Shown here one piece after another: positions 24,434 to 33,164 of a stretch of 64,000 nucleotides of DNA. Both the position numbers and the translations under genes were made by a program. Every line of letters starts with the position of its first letter. Position 1 is the first letter of the stretch. Source of the stretch: Myxococcus sp. RHSTA-1-4 (GTDB taxonomy: Bacteria; Myxococcota; Myxococcia; Myxococcales; Myxococcaceae); the NCBI RefSeq assembly GCF_020037125.1, contig NZ_JAIQDG010000024.1, positions 117,070 to 181,069 of the forward strand, written 5' to 3'. The notes under the pieces are model-generated. The model searched no databases and was not told the origin of the DNA. It worked only from the letters and a program-made list of their open reading frames with translations.

Positions 24434-24540
24434 GGAAGACGCGCTGACCGGTGGCGGGCATCGCGCGCAGTCCCTGTGCGCGGCGGCATGAGTTGTTCGC
24501 CCGGGAAGACGCGCTGACCGGTGGCGGGCATCGCGCGCAG
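24434..24540. repeat. 37-bp direct repeat pair
   Basis: An exact 37-bp sequence beginning GGAAGACGCGCTGACCGGTG occurs at 24434-24470 and 24504-24540, spaced by 70 bp. The flanks (24313-24433 and 24541-24634) hold nothing I can identify; this completes a gene-free stretch of about 970 bp from the TetR start. Confidence 0.85.
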
Positions 24541-24634
24541 GGCGCCTGATGCCGTGCGAGACTCGCGCAATCCGGCCGGCCGGCGCGCGCCTCATCCACG
24601 CCTCGGGTGCGCCACGCCGCCGCGCGGCGTCACG

Positions 24635-25282
24635 TCACTTCGCCTTCCGCCGCTCCTCACCGTGGAGCCGGGCCCGCTTCTCCACGGCGCGGAAGGTGTC
24701 CACCACGCCGTCCTTCTGGCCCATGTTGGCGAGGAAGCCGGGAATGGAGCCCGCGGGGTCCACGGTGAACTTGTACACGGCGTAGGACTTCCCCTCGCCG
24801 CGAGGCTCCACGCGCCAGCTTCCCTCGTTGAGGCGCAGGCGCACCGTGCTCCGGCGCTCGGGGATGGCATCCGGCTCCGCGGTCCACCGCTGGGCGAAGA
24901 CTCCCGTGCCGTCCTCCGCCAGCCTGGACTCCATCACCAGCCGGGACACGTAGTCGCGCGACGACACCACGGGCAGGTCCAGCTTCGTGTACGTCAGCCG
25001 CGTTCCGTCCGGCAGTTCCTTGAGGGTGCGAGACTCCTTCACGTACGGCATCCACAGCCGGTACGAGTCCACGTCCGTCAGCACCGCCTGCACGTCCACG
25101 GCGCTGGCGGAGATCTCCCCTTCCGCCCACACATCCTTGGCGTGAGTGCCCGGCCGGGGGCGTACCTTCACCACGTAGGGCTTCTCCGCCACCGTCTCCC
25201 ACGCCTCTTCCGCGCGAGACGTGCCGGCGGCCAGCACCACCACCGCGGCCATGACGGTCCCCCAGTTCCAAAGCATCCGCAT
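24635..25282 (-). CDS. Secreted START/SRPBCC-domain protein
   Basis: A 215-residue protein with a signal peptide (MRMLWNWGTVMAAVVVLAAGTSRA) and a START-like lipid-binding fold: DVQAVLTDVDSYRLWMPYVKES, LTYTKLDLPVVSSRDYV, and WRVEPRGEGKSYAVYKFTVDPAG are the conserved strands. Bacterial START proteins bind hydrophobic ligands, here in the periplasm; ligand unknown. The ATG at 25282 is favoured by GGAGGGG upstream and the signal peptide; upstream in-frame ATGs lie in the 46-bp tandem repeat. Stands alone between repeat regions. Confidence 0.85.
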   Translation of the reverse strand: MRMLWNWGTVMAAVVVLAAGTSRAEEAWETVAEKPYVVKVRPRPGTHAKDVWAEGEISASAVDVQAVLTDVDSYRLWMPYVKESRTLKELPDGTRLTYTKLDLPVVSSRDYVSRLVMESRLAEDGTGVFAQRWTAEPDAIPERRSTVRLRLNEGSWRVEPRGEGKSYAVYKFTVDPAGSIPGFLANMGQKDGVVDTFRAVEKRARLHGEERRKAK

Positions 25283-25349
25283 GCGTCCCCTCCCGCGACC
25301 CGGCCCGGTGTGCAATCCCTGTATCGCACCTTTCCAACCGCCGGGCGAC

Positions 25350-25535
25350 ACGGGGCATTCACGCCCCGGCGAACGCATCGAGACCACCAGGCGGCCCGGG
25401 ACATTCACGCCCCGGCGAACGCATCGAGACCACCAGGCGGCCCGGGACATTCACGCCCCGGGCGGACGCATGGAGCCCACCGGACGTCCCGGAGCCTCCA
25501 CGCCCGGGGCGGACGAACCGGGACCGCCCGGAGGG
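25350..25535. repeat. 46-bp tandem repeat, about four copies
   Basis: Units start with CATTCACGCCCCGG at 25356, 25402 and 25448 (period 46); the first two are essentially identical, the third has a changed second half and a fourth degenerate unit follows near 25496. The unit contains GGCGGCCCGGGA. It fills the gap between the START gene promoter side and the nrfA stop. Confidence 0.9.
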
Positions 25536-25538
25536 CAC

Positions 25539-27041
25539 TCAGTGAGCGGTGCCGCCCGTGCCCTCCGCGGGGCTGCCCACCGGCTTGCCGCCGGTGCCCG
25601 GGCCCGCGTGGGCGTCTCCCGCGCTGGCCGGGAGTGCGTCGGGAATCTCCGGCTTGAAGTTGGAGTCCCGCACGAGAATCTGCGCCTGGCGGATGAGGTT
25701 GGTGGCCTGTCCGAGGATGCGGGCGGCCTCCTCCGGCGCATGGAAGCCCATGGAGTTCTCCGCCTCGATGAAGTCCAGCATGAACTGGCCGCGCCGCTGG
25801 AGCGCGTACACGCCGGCCAGGTCCTGGTCCGTCTTCCCCGCCGCCTTCGCGGCCTTCACGTCGTTGACGAGCCCCATCAGCGCGTCCAGCCCCTGGTTGC
25901 GCAGCCGGAAGGTGCGCTCCTGGAGCGCCTCGGCGCGGGCGCGCAGCTCGGCCTCGGAGAAGTGGTGGCACGTCTGGCACGCGCGGTTGATGTTGAGCAG
26001 CGGGCTGCGCACGTGGTGGTCGCTGATTTTCTGCGCCCCCACCCGCGTGTACGGCATGTGGCAGTCCGAGCACGACACGCCCGAGCGCGCGTGCACGCCC
26101 TGGTTCCACATCTCGAACTCGGGGTGCTGCGCCTTCAGCACCGGCGCGCCCGTGTCCGCGTGCGTCCAGTCCTTGTGCGGGTTCTCGTCGTAGTACGCGA
26201 GGATGTTCTCAATCTTCAGGCCCTTGTCCCACGGGTAGGTGAGCGTCTTCTCCGGGCCCTTGAAGTAGTACTCCACGTGGCACTGGCCGCACACGTAGCT
26301 GCGCATCTCCTGGCGCGTGGCGTCGCGGTTGACGTTGTAGTCCTGCACGCCCTGCGCGGCCTTCATGCGCGCCATGGCCTGCATGAAGGCCGGCCGCGTC
26401 ACGCGCAACTGCAGCGTCTGGCTGTCGTGGCAGTCGATGCAGGCCACCGGGTGCTCGGTCAGCTTGCGCGCCTCGAAGTAGGTCATGTGGTTGACCGCGT
26501 CGAAGCCCTTCATGAGGTCGCCGTCGCCCAGCTTCTTGTAGACGTTGTACGTGCTGGCGTGGCAGTGCAGGCACGTGCCCGGCTGCTTCGTCACCTGCTG
26601 GCGCTCGGTGAAGGTCTGGTCCGCCAGCATGTGCGCGTGGCCGCGCTCCTCGCGGAAGTCCTTGCTGAAGGCGTAGCCGGCCCACATCGTCTTCAGGCGC
26701 GGGTCCTCCTCCAGGCGGCTCTGGGCCACCACCGAGCGCGGGTCCGCCTGCGTGGGGGCATGCGGCACGGCCTCGCTGCCGCCGTACTTCGTGCGCACCT
26801 GGTCCACCGTGCGCAGGTACATGTCGTACTGGAGCGGGAAGTTCTTGCCCCAGATGGCCGGGTCCACCGTGTCATCGGTGAGCTCCGCCACTCGGAAGAA
26901 CGGGTTTCGCGCCTCCTGCTTGCGCTCGAAGATGTTGGTGGCCAGCGCCACCGCGGCCGCGGCGGCCAGGGCGGACACCACGCCGACTCCCACCAGGAGC
27001 AGCAGTCCACGGCGCTTCACGGGCGCACTCGGGTTCACCAT
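25539..27041 (-). CDS. nrfA: Pentaheme cytochrome c nitrite reductase, CXXCH type
   Basis: Catalyses six-electron reduction of nitrite to ammonium in the periplasm. The 500-residue protein has an N-terminal membrane/signal segment (about 11-34) and five heme motifs: CLHCH, CIDCH, CGQCH, CSDCH and CQTCH. The first, which binds the catalytic heme and is CXXCK in E. coli, is CXXCH here. The active-site region MRSYVCGQCHVEYYFKG and the ISDHHVRSPLLNI distal histidine segment are conserved. A C-terminal Gly/Pro tail is low complexity. It lies 24 bp after nrfH. Confidence 0.95.
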   Translation of the reverse strand: MVNPSAPVKRRGLLLLVGVGVVSALAAAAAVALATNIFERKQEARNPFFRVAELTDDTVDPAIWGKNFPLQYDMYLRTVDQVRTKYGGSEAVPHAPTQADPRSVVAQSRLEEDPRLKTMWAGYAFSKDFREERGHAHMLADQTFTERQQVTKQPGTCLHCHASTYNVYKKLGDGDLMKGFDAVNHMTYFEARKLTEHPVACIDCHDSQTLQLRVTRPAFMQAMARMKAAQGVQDYNVNRDATRQEMRSYVCGQCHVEYYFKGPEKTLTYPWDKGLKIENILAYYDENPHKDWTHADTGAPVLKAQHPEFEMWNQGVHARSGVSCSDCHMPYTRVGAQKISDHHVRSPLLNINRACQTCHHFSEAELRARAEALQERTFRLRNQGLDALMGLVNDVKAAKAAGKTDQDLAGVYALQRRGQFMLDFIEAENSMGFHAPEEAARILGQATNLIRQAQILVRDSNFKPEIPDALPASAGDAHAGPGTGGKPVGSPAEGTGGTAH

Positions 27042-27065
27042 ACGCGGCGGTTCCTCCAGGAATCT

Positions 27066-27644
27066 TCAGTCCAGTTGCATGTGTCCCACCGAGCGGTGGC
27101 AGCGCACGCAGCTCATCGTCCCGTCCCCGGGTGGCAGGTGCGGGCCGCCGTGCCGCTCGGTCTCCCCACGAGAGCCCCCCGCGCCCTCCGCCGACACCCG
27201 CACCAGCAGCCCCGGCTCGATGGCCTGGACGATGTCCTGGTGGCAGGAGCGGCACGCCGACTCCGTCACCTCCAGGTTGCGTGCACCGATGTGGATGGGC
27301 TCGTGGAAGTCCCCGGAGGTGAAGGCCACCGAGTGGTGCCAGCCATTCAGCGCCTTGGTGTAGTACTTCCCGAGGAAGTCGCGCGGGGCGTGACAGTCGT
27401 TGCACACGGCCACGCCGTGGTGGCTGCTCTTCACCCAGCCCGCGTACTGCTCATTCATCACATGGCAGTTGGCGCACGCGCTCGGGTCGTCCGTGAGGTA
27501 CGAGCTCCCCTTCGCATAGACGAAGGTGAAGCCGACCACCCCGACGGCGGCACCAACGAGGACGGACAGCGCGACGGCGCTGATGGCGATGCGGCGGGAG
27601 ACTCCGGGCATGGGCGGCTCTGTGAGCCCGCGGACGGTAGGCAT
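27066..27644 (-). CDS. nrfH: Tetraheme quinol dehydrogenase subunit
   Basis: Membrane-anchored NapC/NirT-type cytochrome that passes electrons from menaquinol to NrfA. The 192-residue protein has one N-terminal membrane helix (about 20-44) and four CXXCH motifs (CANCH, CNDCH, CRSCH, CVRCH). The CHVMNEQYAGW segment carries the Met that ligates heme 1 in NrfH. A second ATG at 27611 is an alternative start; GGTGGAAG precedes the one used. It is the promoter-proximal gene of the nrfHA operon. The loop before heme 4 has a Gly/Ser/Glu-rich insertion. Confidence 0.94.
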   Translation of the reverse strand: MPTVRGLTEPPMPGVSRRIAISAVALSVLVGAAVGVVGFTFVYAKGSSYLTDDPSACANCHVMNEQYAGWVKSSHHGVAVCNDCHAPRDFLGKYYTKALNGWHHSVAFTSGDFHEPIHIGARNLEVTESACRSCHQDIVQAIEPGLLVRVSAEGAGGSRGETERHGGPHLPPGDGTMSCVRCHRSVGHMQLD

Positions 27645-27777
27645 CTTCCACCGGGCTTACAACCCGAACCACTCACGTGCCGGTCGATTTCCACCCGGAG
27701 GCATGTGCCCGCCACCTGACCGCGGATGCACGCGGGCATCGACTTTTGCCCCGGGCCGGGGCAAAGCCAGGGTGTCT

Positions 27778-29295
27778 ATGCGCCCGCACCCTCCTGGTCC
27801 CCCGCCCGAGCGGGGCCTGTTCTGCAACCGCACCCTCAACCTGCGCGCCATCAAGGCCGTGGGTTACGACATGGACTACACGCTCATCCACTACCGCGTG
27901 GAGGCGTGGGAGCGCCGTGCCTACGAATACATCCGGGACAGGCTGGTCGCCCAGGGCTGGCCCGTGGGTGACCTCACCTTCGACCCGGCGCTCGCCATCC
28001 GCGGCCTCATCATCGACACGGAGAAGGGCAACCTCCTCAAGGCCAACCGCTTCGGAATCGTGAAGAAGGCCCTCCATGGCACCCGGCCCATGGAGTTCGA
28101 CGCGCAGCGCGACGAGTACGCCAGCACGCTCATCGACCTGCACGAGCGCCGCTGGGTGTTCCTCAACACGCTCTTCTCCCTGTCCGAGGCGTGCATCTAC
28201 GCGCAGCTCGTGGACCGGCTGGACGCCGGCCAGCTCCCGGGCCCCAGCCCCATGGGCTACACGGACCTCTACGAGCACGTGCGCAAGAATCTGGACGCCA
28301 CGCACATGCAGGGGCGGCTGAAGGCGGAAATCATCGCCGACCCGGAGCGCTACGTCCTCGACGACCCGGAGACGCCGCTGGCGCTGCTGGACCAGCGCAA
28401 TGCCGGCAAGAAGCTCCTGCTGATTACCAACAGCGAGTGGGCCTACACCGAGCCCATGATGCACTTCGCCTTCGACCGGCACCTGCCGGCGGGGATGACG
28501 TGGCGGCAGCTCTTCGACGTGGTGATTGTCTCCGCGCGCAAGCCCGAGTTCTTCACCACGCGCGCCCCGCTCTTCGAGGTGGTGGAGTCCGGCGGCGAGG
28601 CCCTCTTGCGGCAGCACTCCGGGCCGCTGAAGGAGGGCACGCCGTACTTCGGCGGCAGCGCCGTGGAGCTGGAGCGGCACCTGGGGATGAGCGGGGACCA
28701 GATTCTGTACGTGGGCGACCACATGTTCGGCGACGTGCACGTGACGAAGGACGTGCTGCGCTGGCGCACCGCGCTCATCCTCCGCGAGCTGGAGGACGAG
28801 GTGCGCGCCATCGCCGGCTTCCGCGCCACGGAGGCGCGGCTGGGCGAGCGCATGGAGCACAAGGAGCGGCTGGAGGCGGAGGGCTGCCTGCTCCGGCTGG
28901 AGCTGCAGCGGCGCCGCCTCCAGTATGGCCCCCGCTCGGAGACCCCGCCGGAGGCGGAGCTGGTGGCGCGGCAGGCCGAGCTGCGCGCGGAGCTGGAGGC
29001 GCTGGACGCGGAGCTGGCGCCCATGGCGCGCGCGGCCACCGAGCTGTCCAACCCCCTCTGGGGCCTGCTCACGCGCGCGGGCAACGACAAGAGCCACCTG
29101 GCGCGGCAGATGGAGCGCTACGCGGACATCTACACGTCGCGGGTGTCCAACTTCCTGTTCGCCACGCCCTTCGTCTACCTGCGCAGCCCGCGCGGCAGCC
29201 TGCCGCATGACCCGAGCCTGCCCGGAGGCACGCCCGTCTTCCCCTCCACGGATGCCGGCGGCGGCGGAGTGATGGGCACGGACGGCGCGGAGTAG
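27778..29295 (+). CDS. HAD-IG family cytosolic 5'-nucleotidase
   Basis: A 505-residue purine-nucleotidase-like enzyme of the NT5C2/HAD-IG group. Motif I is VGYDMDYTLIHY (DxDxT nucleophile), motif II LLLITNSEWAYTE, and motif IV YVGDHMFGDVHVTK. The C-terminal 150 residues are coiled-coil rich, then FLFATPFVYLRSPRGSLPHD, the family's closing signature. It likely dephosphorylates IMP/GMP-type nucleotides in the cytoplasm. ATG at 27778 begins the conserved part. It is divergent from nrfH, about 130 bp apart, and a GC hairpin follows its stop. Confidence 0.9.
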   Translation: MRPHPPGPPPERGLFCNRTLNLRAIKAVGYDMDYTLIHYRVEAWERRAYEYIRDRLVAQGWPVGDLTFDPALAIRGLIIDTEKGNLLKANRFGIVKKALHGTRPMEFDAQRDEYASTLIDLHERRWVFLNTLFSLSEACIYAQLVDRLDAGQLPGPSPMGYTDLYEHVRKNLDATHMQGRLKAEIIADPERYVLDDPETPLALLDQRNAGKKLLLITNSEWAYTEPMMHFAFDRHLPAGMTWRQLFDVVIVSARKPEFFTTRAPLFEVVESGGEALLRQHSGPLKEGTPYFGGSAVELERHLGMSGDQILYVGDHMFGDVHVTKDVLRWRTALILRELEDEVRAIAGFRATEARLGERMEHKERLEAEGCLLRLELQRRRLQYGPRSETPPEAELVARQAELRAELEALDAELAPMARAATELSNPLWGLLTRAGNDKSHLARQMERYADIYTSRVSNFLFATPFVYLRSPRGSLPHDPSLPGGTPVFPSTDAGGGGVMGTDGAE

Positions 29296-29306
29296 CGGAC
29301 CGGGCC

Positions 29307-29329
29307 CCGCCGCGCGACGCTCGCGGCGG
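29307..29329. terminator. GC-rich hairpin between convergent genes
   Basis: CCGCCGCG (29307-29314) pairs with CGCGGCGG (29322-29329) around a seven-base loop, filling the 35-bp gap between the 5'-nucleotidase stop and the DUF2267 stop. Confidence 0.5.
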
Positions 29330-29330
29330 C

Positions 29331-29786
29331 CTACTGCGTCAGGCGCCACAGCGCCTGCAGGTCCGGCGGCAGGTTGCTGGCGACGTCGTCCGCCTCACCC
29401 TCGGAGATGAGGTCCCGCATCGCGCGGAACACCGCGCGCACCAGGGGCTCCATCTCCTCCACCGGCTTCTCCAGGTCGTCCGCCACCGTCTGGAGGAACG
29501 CCTCCTTGCCGAAGCGCCTCGGCCGCTGTGGGCGCTGCTCCAGCGGCGGCAGGAACTCCACCAGCCGGCGCGGGAGCTGGGCCTCCAAATCCTTCGCCTC
29601 CGACGGGAGGATGCGCCGCTCCAGCGCGCGCAGCACCGCCACCGCCGCGCACTCCGCCAGCGCCGGCTCCATCTTCCCCACCTCGCACAGGTGGCGGATG
29701 AAGGCCGCATAGGTGGAGCGGGTGTGGGACTCGTGCCGCTGCGCGCGGCGCTCCGTCAGCTCACTCTCATTGGTGGGGCGCGTCAT
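29331..29786 (-). CDS. DUF2267-family protein
   Basis: A 151-residue helical protein with the DUF2267 layout: AAFIRHLCEVGKMEPALAECAAVAVLRALERRI, SEAKDLEAQLPRRLVEFL and FLQTVADDLEKPVEEMEPLVRAVFRAMRDLISEGEADDVASNLPPDLQALW in family terms (LPRRL, then a repeat ending LPPDLQALW). Two homologous halves are visible. The family is cytoplasmic and uncharacterised. GGAGG lies upstream of ATG 29786, which supports this start over a longer frame. Confidence 0.85.
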   Translation of the reverse strand: MTRPTNESELTERRAQRHESHTRSTYAAFIRHLCEVGKMEPALAECAAVAVLRALERRILPSEAKDLEAQLPRRLVEFLPPLEQRPQRPRRFGKEAFLQTVADDLEKPVEEMEPLVRAVFRAMRDLISEGEADDVASNLPPDLQALWRLTQ

Positions 29787-29976
29787 GGGTGGGGGCCTCC
29801 GTTCGCCCCGACAAGCTGCGCACGCCCCCGCTCCGCCCGCGCCAGCCGGCCGGCCGGGGGCCCTCCCGCGCCACCCCACTTCCAGGGTGGGGGCGGCGTA
29901 GGTCCGCGACATTACTGGACTTTCGTTCAGCGCCCGCCCGGAGAGGGGGCAGGGGGCCGGGGCCCGCCAGCGGGGC

Positions 29977-30465
29977 ATGTCAGACCGCCCCAGTATGAGT
30001 TGTCCCGTGAGCCACTCGACCTCGCCCAGTTCGCCGTCGCGTGTCCTCGAGCAGCGCAACCTGCTCGGAGGGATGGACCTCATGCCCGTGCTCGGTCGCG
30101 GCAACCGCAAGCGCGGCCGCAGCTTCCACATCGCCTCCACGGGGCGCATCGGCTTCGCCGCGGCCCTGGCGCTGGTGGTGGAGCACGGCCGTCAGAAGGC
30201 CAAGGAAATCGGTGTCACGTCGCTGAGCCGCTGCCCGCGCTGCGGCCACATGGGCCCCACCGAGCAGGACTTCGGCTACCGCATCATGCGCGGCGAGCGC
30301 CGGCCCCAGTCCTGGTGCCGCGGCTGCCGGGGGCTGCACCTGGAGCCCTCCGAGGCCCACGTGTCCAGCACCACCGCCTCGGCCCCCAGCGAGGGCTGGC
30401 TCTTCCCGCCCGAGAGCACCACCAGCACCCGCCCGCCCCGCAAGGGCAAGCGCTCGTCGACATAG
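29977..30465 (+). CDS. Small zinc-ribbon protein of unknown function
   Basis: A 162-residue basic protein. Residues 86-118 hold CPRCG and, about 27 residues later, CRGC, a plausible treble-clef or zinc-ribbon site. Flanks are Ser/Pro/Arg-rich and probably disordered. The start could also be ATG at 29995. No family recognised; third-position GC is typical of real genes here. About 190 bp of unremarkable DNA precede it. Confidence 0.6.
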   Translation: MSDRPSMSCPVSHSTSPSSPSRVLEQRNLLGGMDLMPVLGRGNRKRGRSFHIASTGRIGFAAALALVVEHGRQKAKEIGVTSLSRCPRCGHMGPTEQDFGYRIMRGERRPQSWCRGCRGLHLEPSEAHVSSTTASAPSEGWLFPPESTTSTRPPRKGKRSST

Positions 30466-30652
30466 GGCCCATTCTTCCTCCGGGGGCACGGGGCCCTCCC
30501 CGGGTCGGACCCGTGGAAGGGCCCCTTCCCTCGGGGGAGGCCGCAGGCGGCCGGTGAGCACCCAGGCACGCGGCATGGCCCCCGTTCCGTCCCCCGGAGG
30601 GGGATGGAAAAGCCGGGGCGCCGTCCTTACCTCTCCACGGAAGGAGGGCATC

Positions 30653-30952
30653 ATGGCCGTGCGGACCAAAGTGGCAGGTATCAAGAACAAGCGGCGGGTG
30701 GATGCGCACGCGGCCCAGCCCAGCGTGCAGGCCAGCAAGGGGCGCAAGACGCTGCCCCGGGACGACGCCGCCGCGCTGCGCCGTCAGAAGACGCTGGAGC
30801 GTGTGACGCTCGGCCCCGCCGCCGAGCTGCATGAGCCCAAGAGCCACCGTCGCCGCGCGACGACGCTCAAGGGCCGCAAGAAGGCGCCCAGCGAGATGAA
30901 CGTGAAACACACGGGCGGCCCCAAGAGGCGCCTGCCCATCCACGGCGGCTGA
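30653..30952 (+). CDS. Small strongly basic protein
   Basis: A 99-residue Lys/Arg-rich protein with ribosome binding site AAGGAGG ahead of ATG 30653. It reads as short basic clusters (GIKNKRRVDAH, GRKTLPRDD, SHRRRATTLKGRKKAP) with no hydrophobic core, so it is probably disordered and nucleic-acid binding. A second gene of the same character lies at 32701. The excellent ribosome binding site and downstream terminator support expression. Function unknown. Confidence 0.7.
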   Translation: MAVRTKVAGIKNKRRVDAHAAQPSVQASKGRKTLPRDDAAALRRQKTLERVTLGPAAELHEPKSHRRRATTLKGRKKAPSEMNVKHTGGPKRRLPIHGG

Positions 30953-30978
30953 CGCCGGGAGGACGACTTTCGAGCACG

Positions 30979-31022
30979 GGACACCGCCTTTCGCCCGGGC
31001 ACACCGGGCGGAGGCGGTGTCC
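30979..31022. terminator. Strong bidirectional hairpin
   Basis: Two stacked stems: GGACACCGCC (30979-30988) with GGCGGTGTCC (31013-31022) and CGCCCGG (30992-30998) with CCGGGCG (31004-31010). It lies between the convergent basic-protein gene and the DUF1361 gene. Confidence 0.75.
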
Positions 31023-31057
31023 TCGTGTCTCCGGGGCTCCGCCCGGGTGTGTCCCGG

Positions 31058-31759
31058 CTACGCGGCGCGGCGGCAGCGCAGGCGCGCGGCCAGCACCTCG
31101 AAGACGGCATAGGACAGCAGCACCAGCGCGGCGAAGAGGACGGTGAGCCGAGTCAGGTGCGGGAAGGCGCCGGGCTCGCGCAGGTGCGCGGCCATCGCGG
31201 ACAGCAGGCGCTCCGGCTCGGCCAGCACGTCCCAGCTGTTCCACCGCTCCACGCGGCCCAGGTAGATGCCGTAGCCACACAGCACGGACGTGACGGCCAC
31301 GAAGGCCCAGGCCCGGGCGCGGCCCCAGCGCCGCTCCAGCCACTCCTTCCACACCTCCAGCGACAACAGCCCCATCAGCCACCCGGTGGCGGCGAACAGC
31401 GCGAGCAGCGCCGCGTCGAACCAGAGCGGCACCACGGGCCGCTGGCGCAGGTGGATGAAGTCCGTGAGGAGGTAGGGCGCGTTGGGGAACAGCGCGAGCC
31501 ACCCGAGGGCCAGCGGCGACAGCAGCCACCCGCGGCCCAGGCCCCTCGCCATCAGCAGGCGCGCGGCGAGCGACAGCACGTAGGGCACCCACGCCAGGAA
31601 CAGGTTCCAGGTGAGGAAGGCGTAGCTGGCGCGCTCGCTCCAGTCGAGCCGGAGGGCCAGGAGGCCCACCGCGGCGGCGCTGCACAGCAGCACGGGAAGG
31701 ACGCCATGGCGGTGCAGCACGGACCGGAGGGACGCGGGAGCGGGCGGAGTCTGGGTCAT
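31058..31759 (-). CDS. DUF1361-family membrane protein
   Basis: A 233-residue integral membrane protein with about seven hydrophobic segments. Family motifs are FLTWNLFLAWVPYVLS, LFPNAPYLLTDFIHL, PLWFDAALLALFAATGWLMG and YGIYLGRVERWNSWD. No enzymatic residues are known for this family. The ATG at 31759 puts a short cytoplasmic tail ahead of the first helix. It stands alone, with a zinc-ribbon membrane protein upstream on the same strand (111 bp gap). Confidence 0.88.
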   Translation of the reverse strand: MTQTPPAPASLRSVLHRHGVLPVLLCSAAAVGLLALRLDWSERASYAFLTWNLFLAWVPYVLSLAARLLMARGLGRGWLLSPLALGWLALFPNAPYLLTDFIHLRQRPVVPLWFDAALLALFAATGWLMGLLSLEVWKEWLERRWGRARAWAFVAVTSVLCGYGIYLGRVERWNSWDVLAEPERLLSAMAAHLREPGAFPHLTRLTVLFAALVLLSYAVFEVLAARLRCRRAA

Positions 31760-31870
31760 GGTGACGGTGCGGTGGCCGGGCCGCGCACCGTGGCCGGGAG
31801 ACCACGGTGGAGGCCTGGGAAGAAACGTGCCCACCTCCCCAAGCAACGTCCAGGCCAGCGCCCGTGCCCC

Positions 31871-32497
31871 TCAGGACTCCGGGGGCCAGAGCGCGCTGAT
31901 GCGCGGGTCCTCGGCCAGGTAGACGGCCCAGACGCGCTCCCCGGGGCGCCGCTGCGCGTCGGCGAGGTGGGGCGAGGGAATGCTCCCGAGGAATGGCTGG
32001 CCGTGGACGGTGAAGGCGTAGTCGAGCTGCACCACGCGCCCGGCCTCCAGCGAGGGGATGACGTGGCGCTCCACGCGCGTCAGCTCCGCCGGGGCGGGCA
32101 GGCCCCAGCGCAGGGCCCGGAGGCGGCGCCTCTGCTCGCGGCGGAGGGCCCCCGGCCAGCCGGAGCGGCGGAGCAGAAAGCCCACCCCGAGGAAGATGGC
32201 GGTCATCAACAGCAGGGGGCGGAGGAAGGCGAGCGCCACCGGCAGCATCAGCGCGCCCAGGGCGAGGAAGAGCGTGCCCAGGTCGTGATGCGCGCGCAGC
32301 TTCGGGCGGAGGATGGCCCGGCGCTGCGCCCGGGTGAGCCGGCGCGGGGGCAGGGGCGGCCGGGGCCCGCGCGAGGCCTCCAGCACGTCCGCCAGCGAGC
32401 CCCCACACACCTCGCAGCGCGCCTCCGGCGCCACGGGCACGGACGTCCCGCAGGCCGGACACACGAGGCGCGGCTCGAGGGGCTCCGGCGGCTCCAT
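31871..32497 (-). CDS. Zinc-ribbon membrane protein
   Basis: A 208-residue protein. Residues 12-31 have CPACG...CEVCGG, a zinc ribbon; residues 70-108 form two closely spaced membrane helices (GTLFLALGALMLPVALAFL and the next hydrophobic run); the C-terminal 90 residues are a beta-rich domain (VQLDYAFTVHGQPFLGSI, GERVWAVYLAEDPRISALW) of the DUF3592 type. ATG at 32497 is chosen because the zinc ribbon follows directly. Function unknown; probably an envelope protein with a cytoplasmic sensor-like finger. Confidence 0.75.
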   Translation of the reverse strand: MEPPEPLEPRLVCPACGTSVPVAPEARCEVCGGSLADVLEASRGPRPPLPPRRLTRAQRRAILRPKLRAHHDLGTLFLALGALMLPVALAFLRPLLLMTAIFLGVGFLLRRSGWPGALRREQRRRLRALRWGLPAPAELTRVERHVIPSLEAGRVVQLDYAFTVHGQPFLGSIPSPHLADAQRRPGERVWAVYLAEDPRISALWPPES

Positions 32498-32700
32498 CGT
32501 CAGCGGTGGGCGGCGAGTCACGGTGCCATCATGAAACACCGGGGCGCGAACGTGCGCGGCCTCGTACCCGGGTACGGCGCGGATGGGGAGAGGTGGAGGC
32601 GGGGCCGGCTCGCGGCGGACACGGGCGCTGGGGCCCGCTCGCCCTGCTGCTCCCTGGCATCCAGGGAGGTTCATTCCTACCTGAGTGCCTGGGAGGTCTC

Positions 32701-33099
32701 ATGCCTGAGAAGACTCGAGCAGTGCGCGTGAAGAGCGCGAAGAAGAAGGGCACGACGCTGGCCCTCAAGGCCACGGACGTGGGCAAGGCCGCGGGGGAGA
32801 GCACCCACAAGGCGAAGAAGAGCGGCCGGCGGGCGCTGGGCACCGCGGAGTTCACGGACCGCCACGTCAGCCCACGCCATCCCCCGGGGCGGGGCCTGAC
32901 GGCGCGGAGCCAGAAGCTGCCGGTGCCAGGGCTGGGCAGCAGCACGTCGCGGCGCAAGACGCTGCCGGCCGAGGCCGCCGTGGGCTACCGCAAGGAAGGC
33001 ACGGCCAAGCGCACCACGGGGCGAGGTGACACGACGCCGCTGAAGGCTGGCAAGGCCTACAAGCGCAAGGGCGCGCGCAAGACGAGCATCCGCGCCTGA
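32701..33099 (+). CDS. Small strongly basic protein
   Basis: A 132-residue Lys/Arg/Thr-rich protein with GGGAGG upstream of its ATG. Basic clusters alternate with Gly/Ser/Thr: VKSAKKKGTTLALK, KAKKSGRRALG, SRRKTLPAEA, KAYKRKGARKTS. The tail resembles histone-H1-like or ribosome-associated disordered proteins. Its shared motif (RKTLP) with the 30653 protein suggests related function. No family recognised. Confidence 0.7.
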   Translation: MPEKTRAVRVKSAKKKGTTLALKATDVGKAAGESTHKAKKSGRRALGTAEFTDRHVSPRHPPGRGLTARSQKLPVPGLGSSTSRRKTLPAEAAVGYRKEGTAKRTTGRGDTTPLKAGKAYKRKGARKTSIRA

Positions 33100-33164
33100 G
33101 GTCTCCCGCCGCTGGCCGCGCCGCATGGGTGCGGACTGCTGGCACGGCTCGGGGGGCGCGAAGC

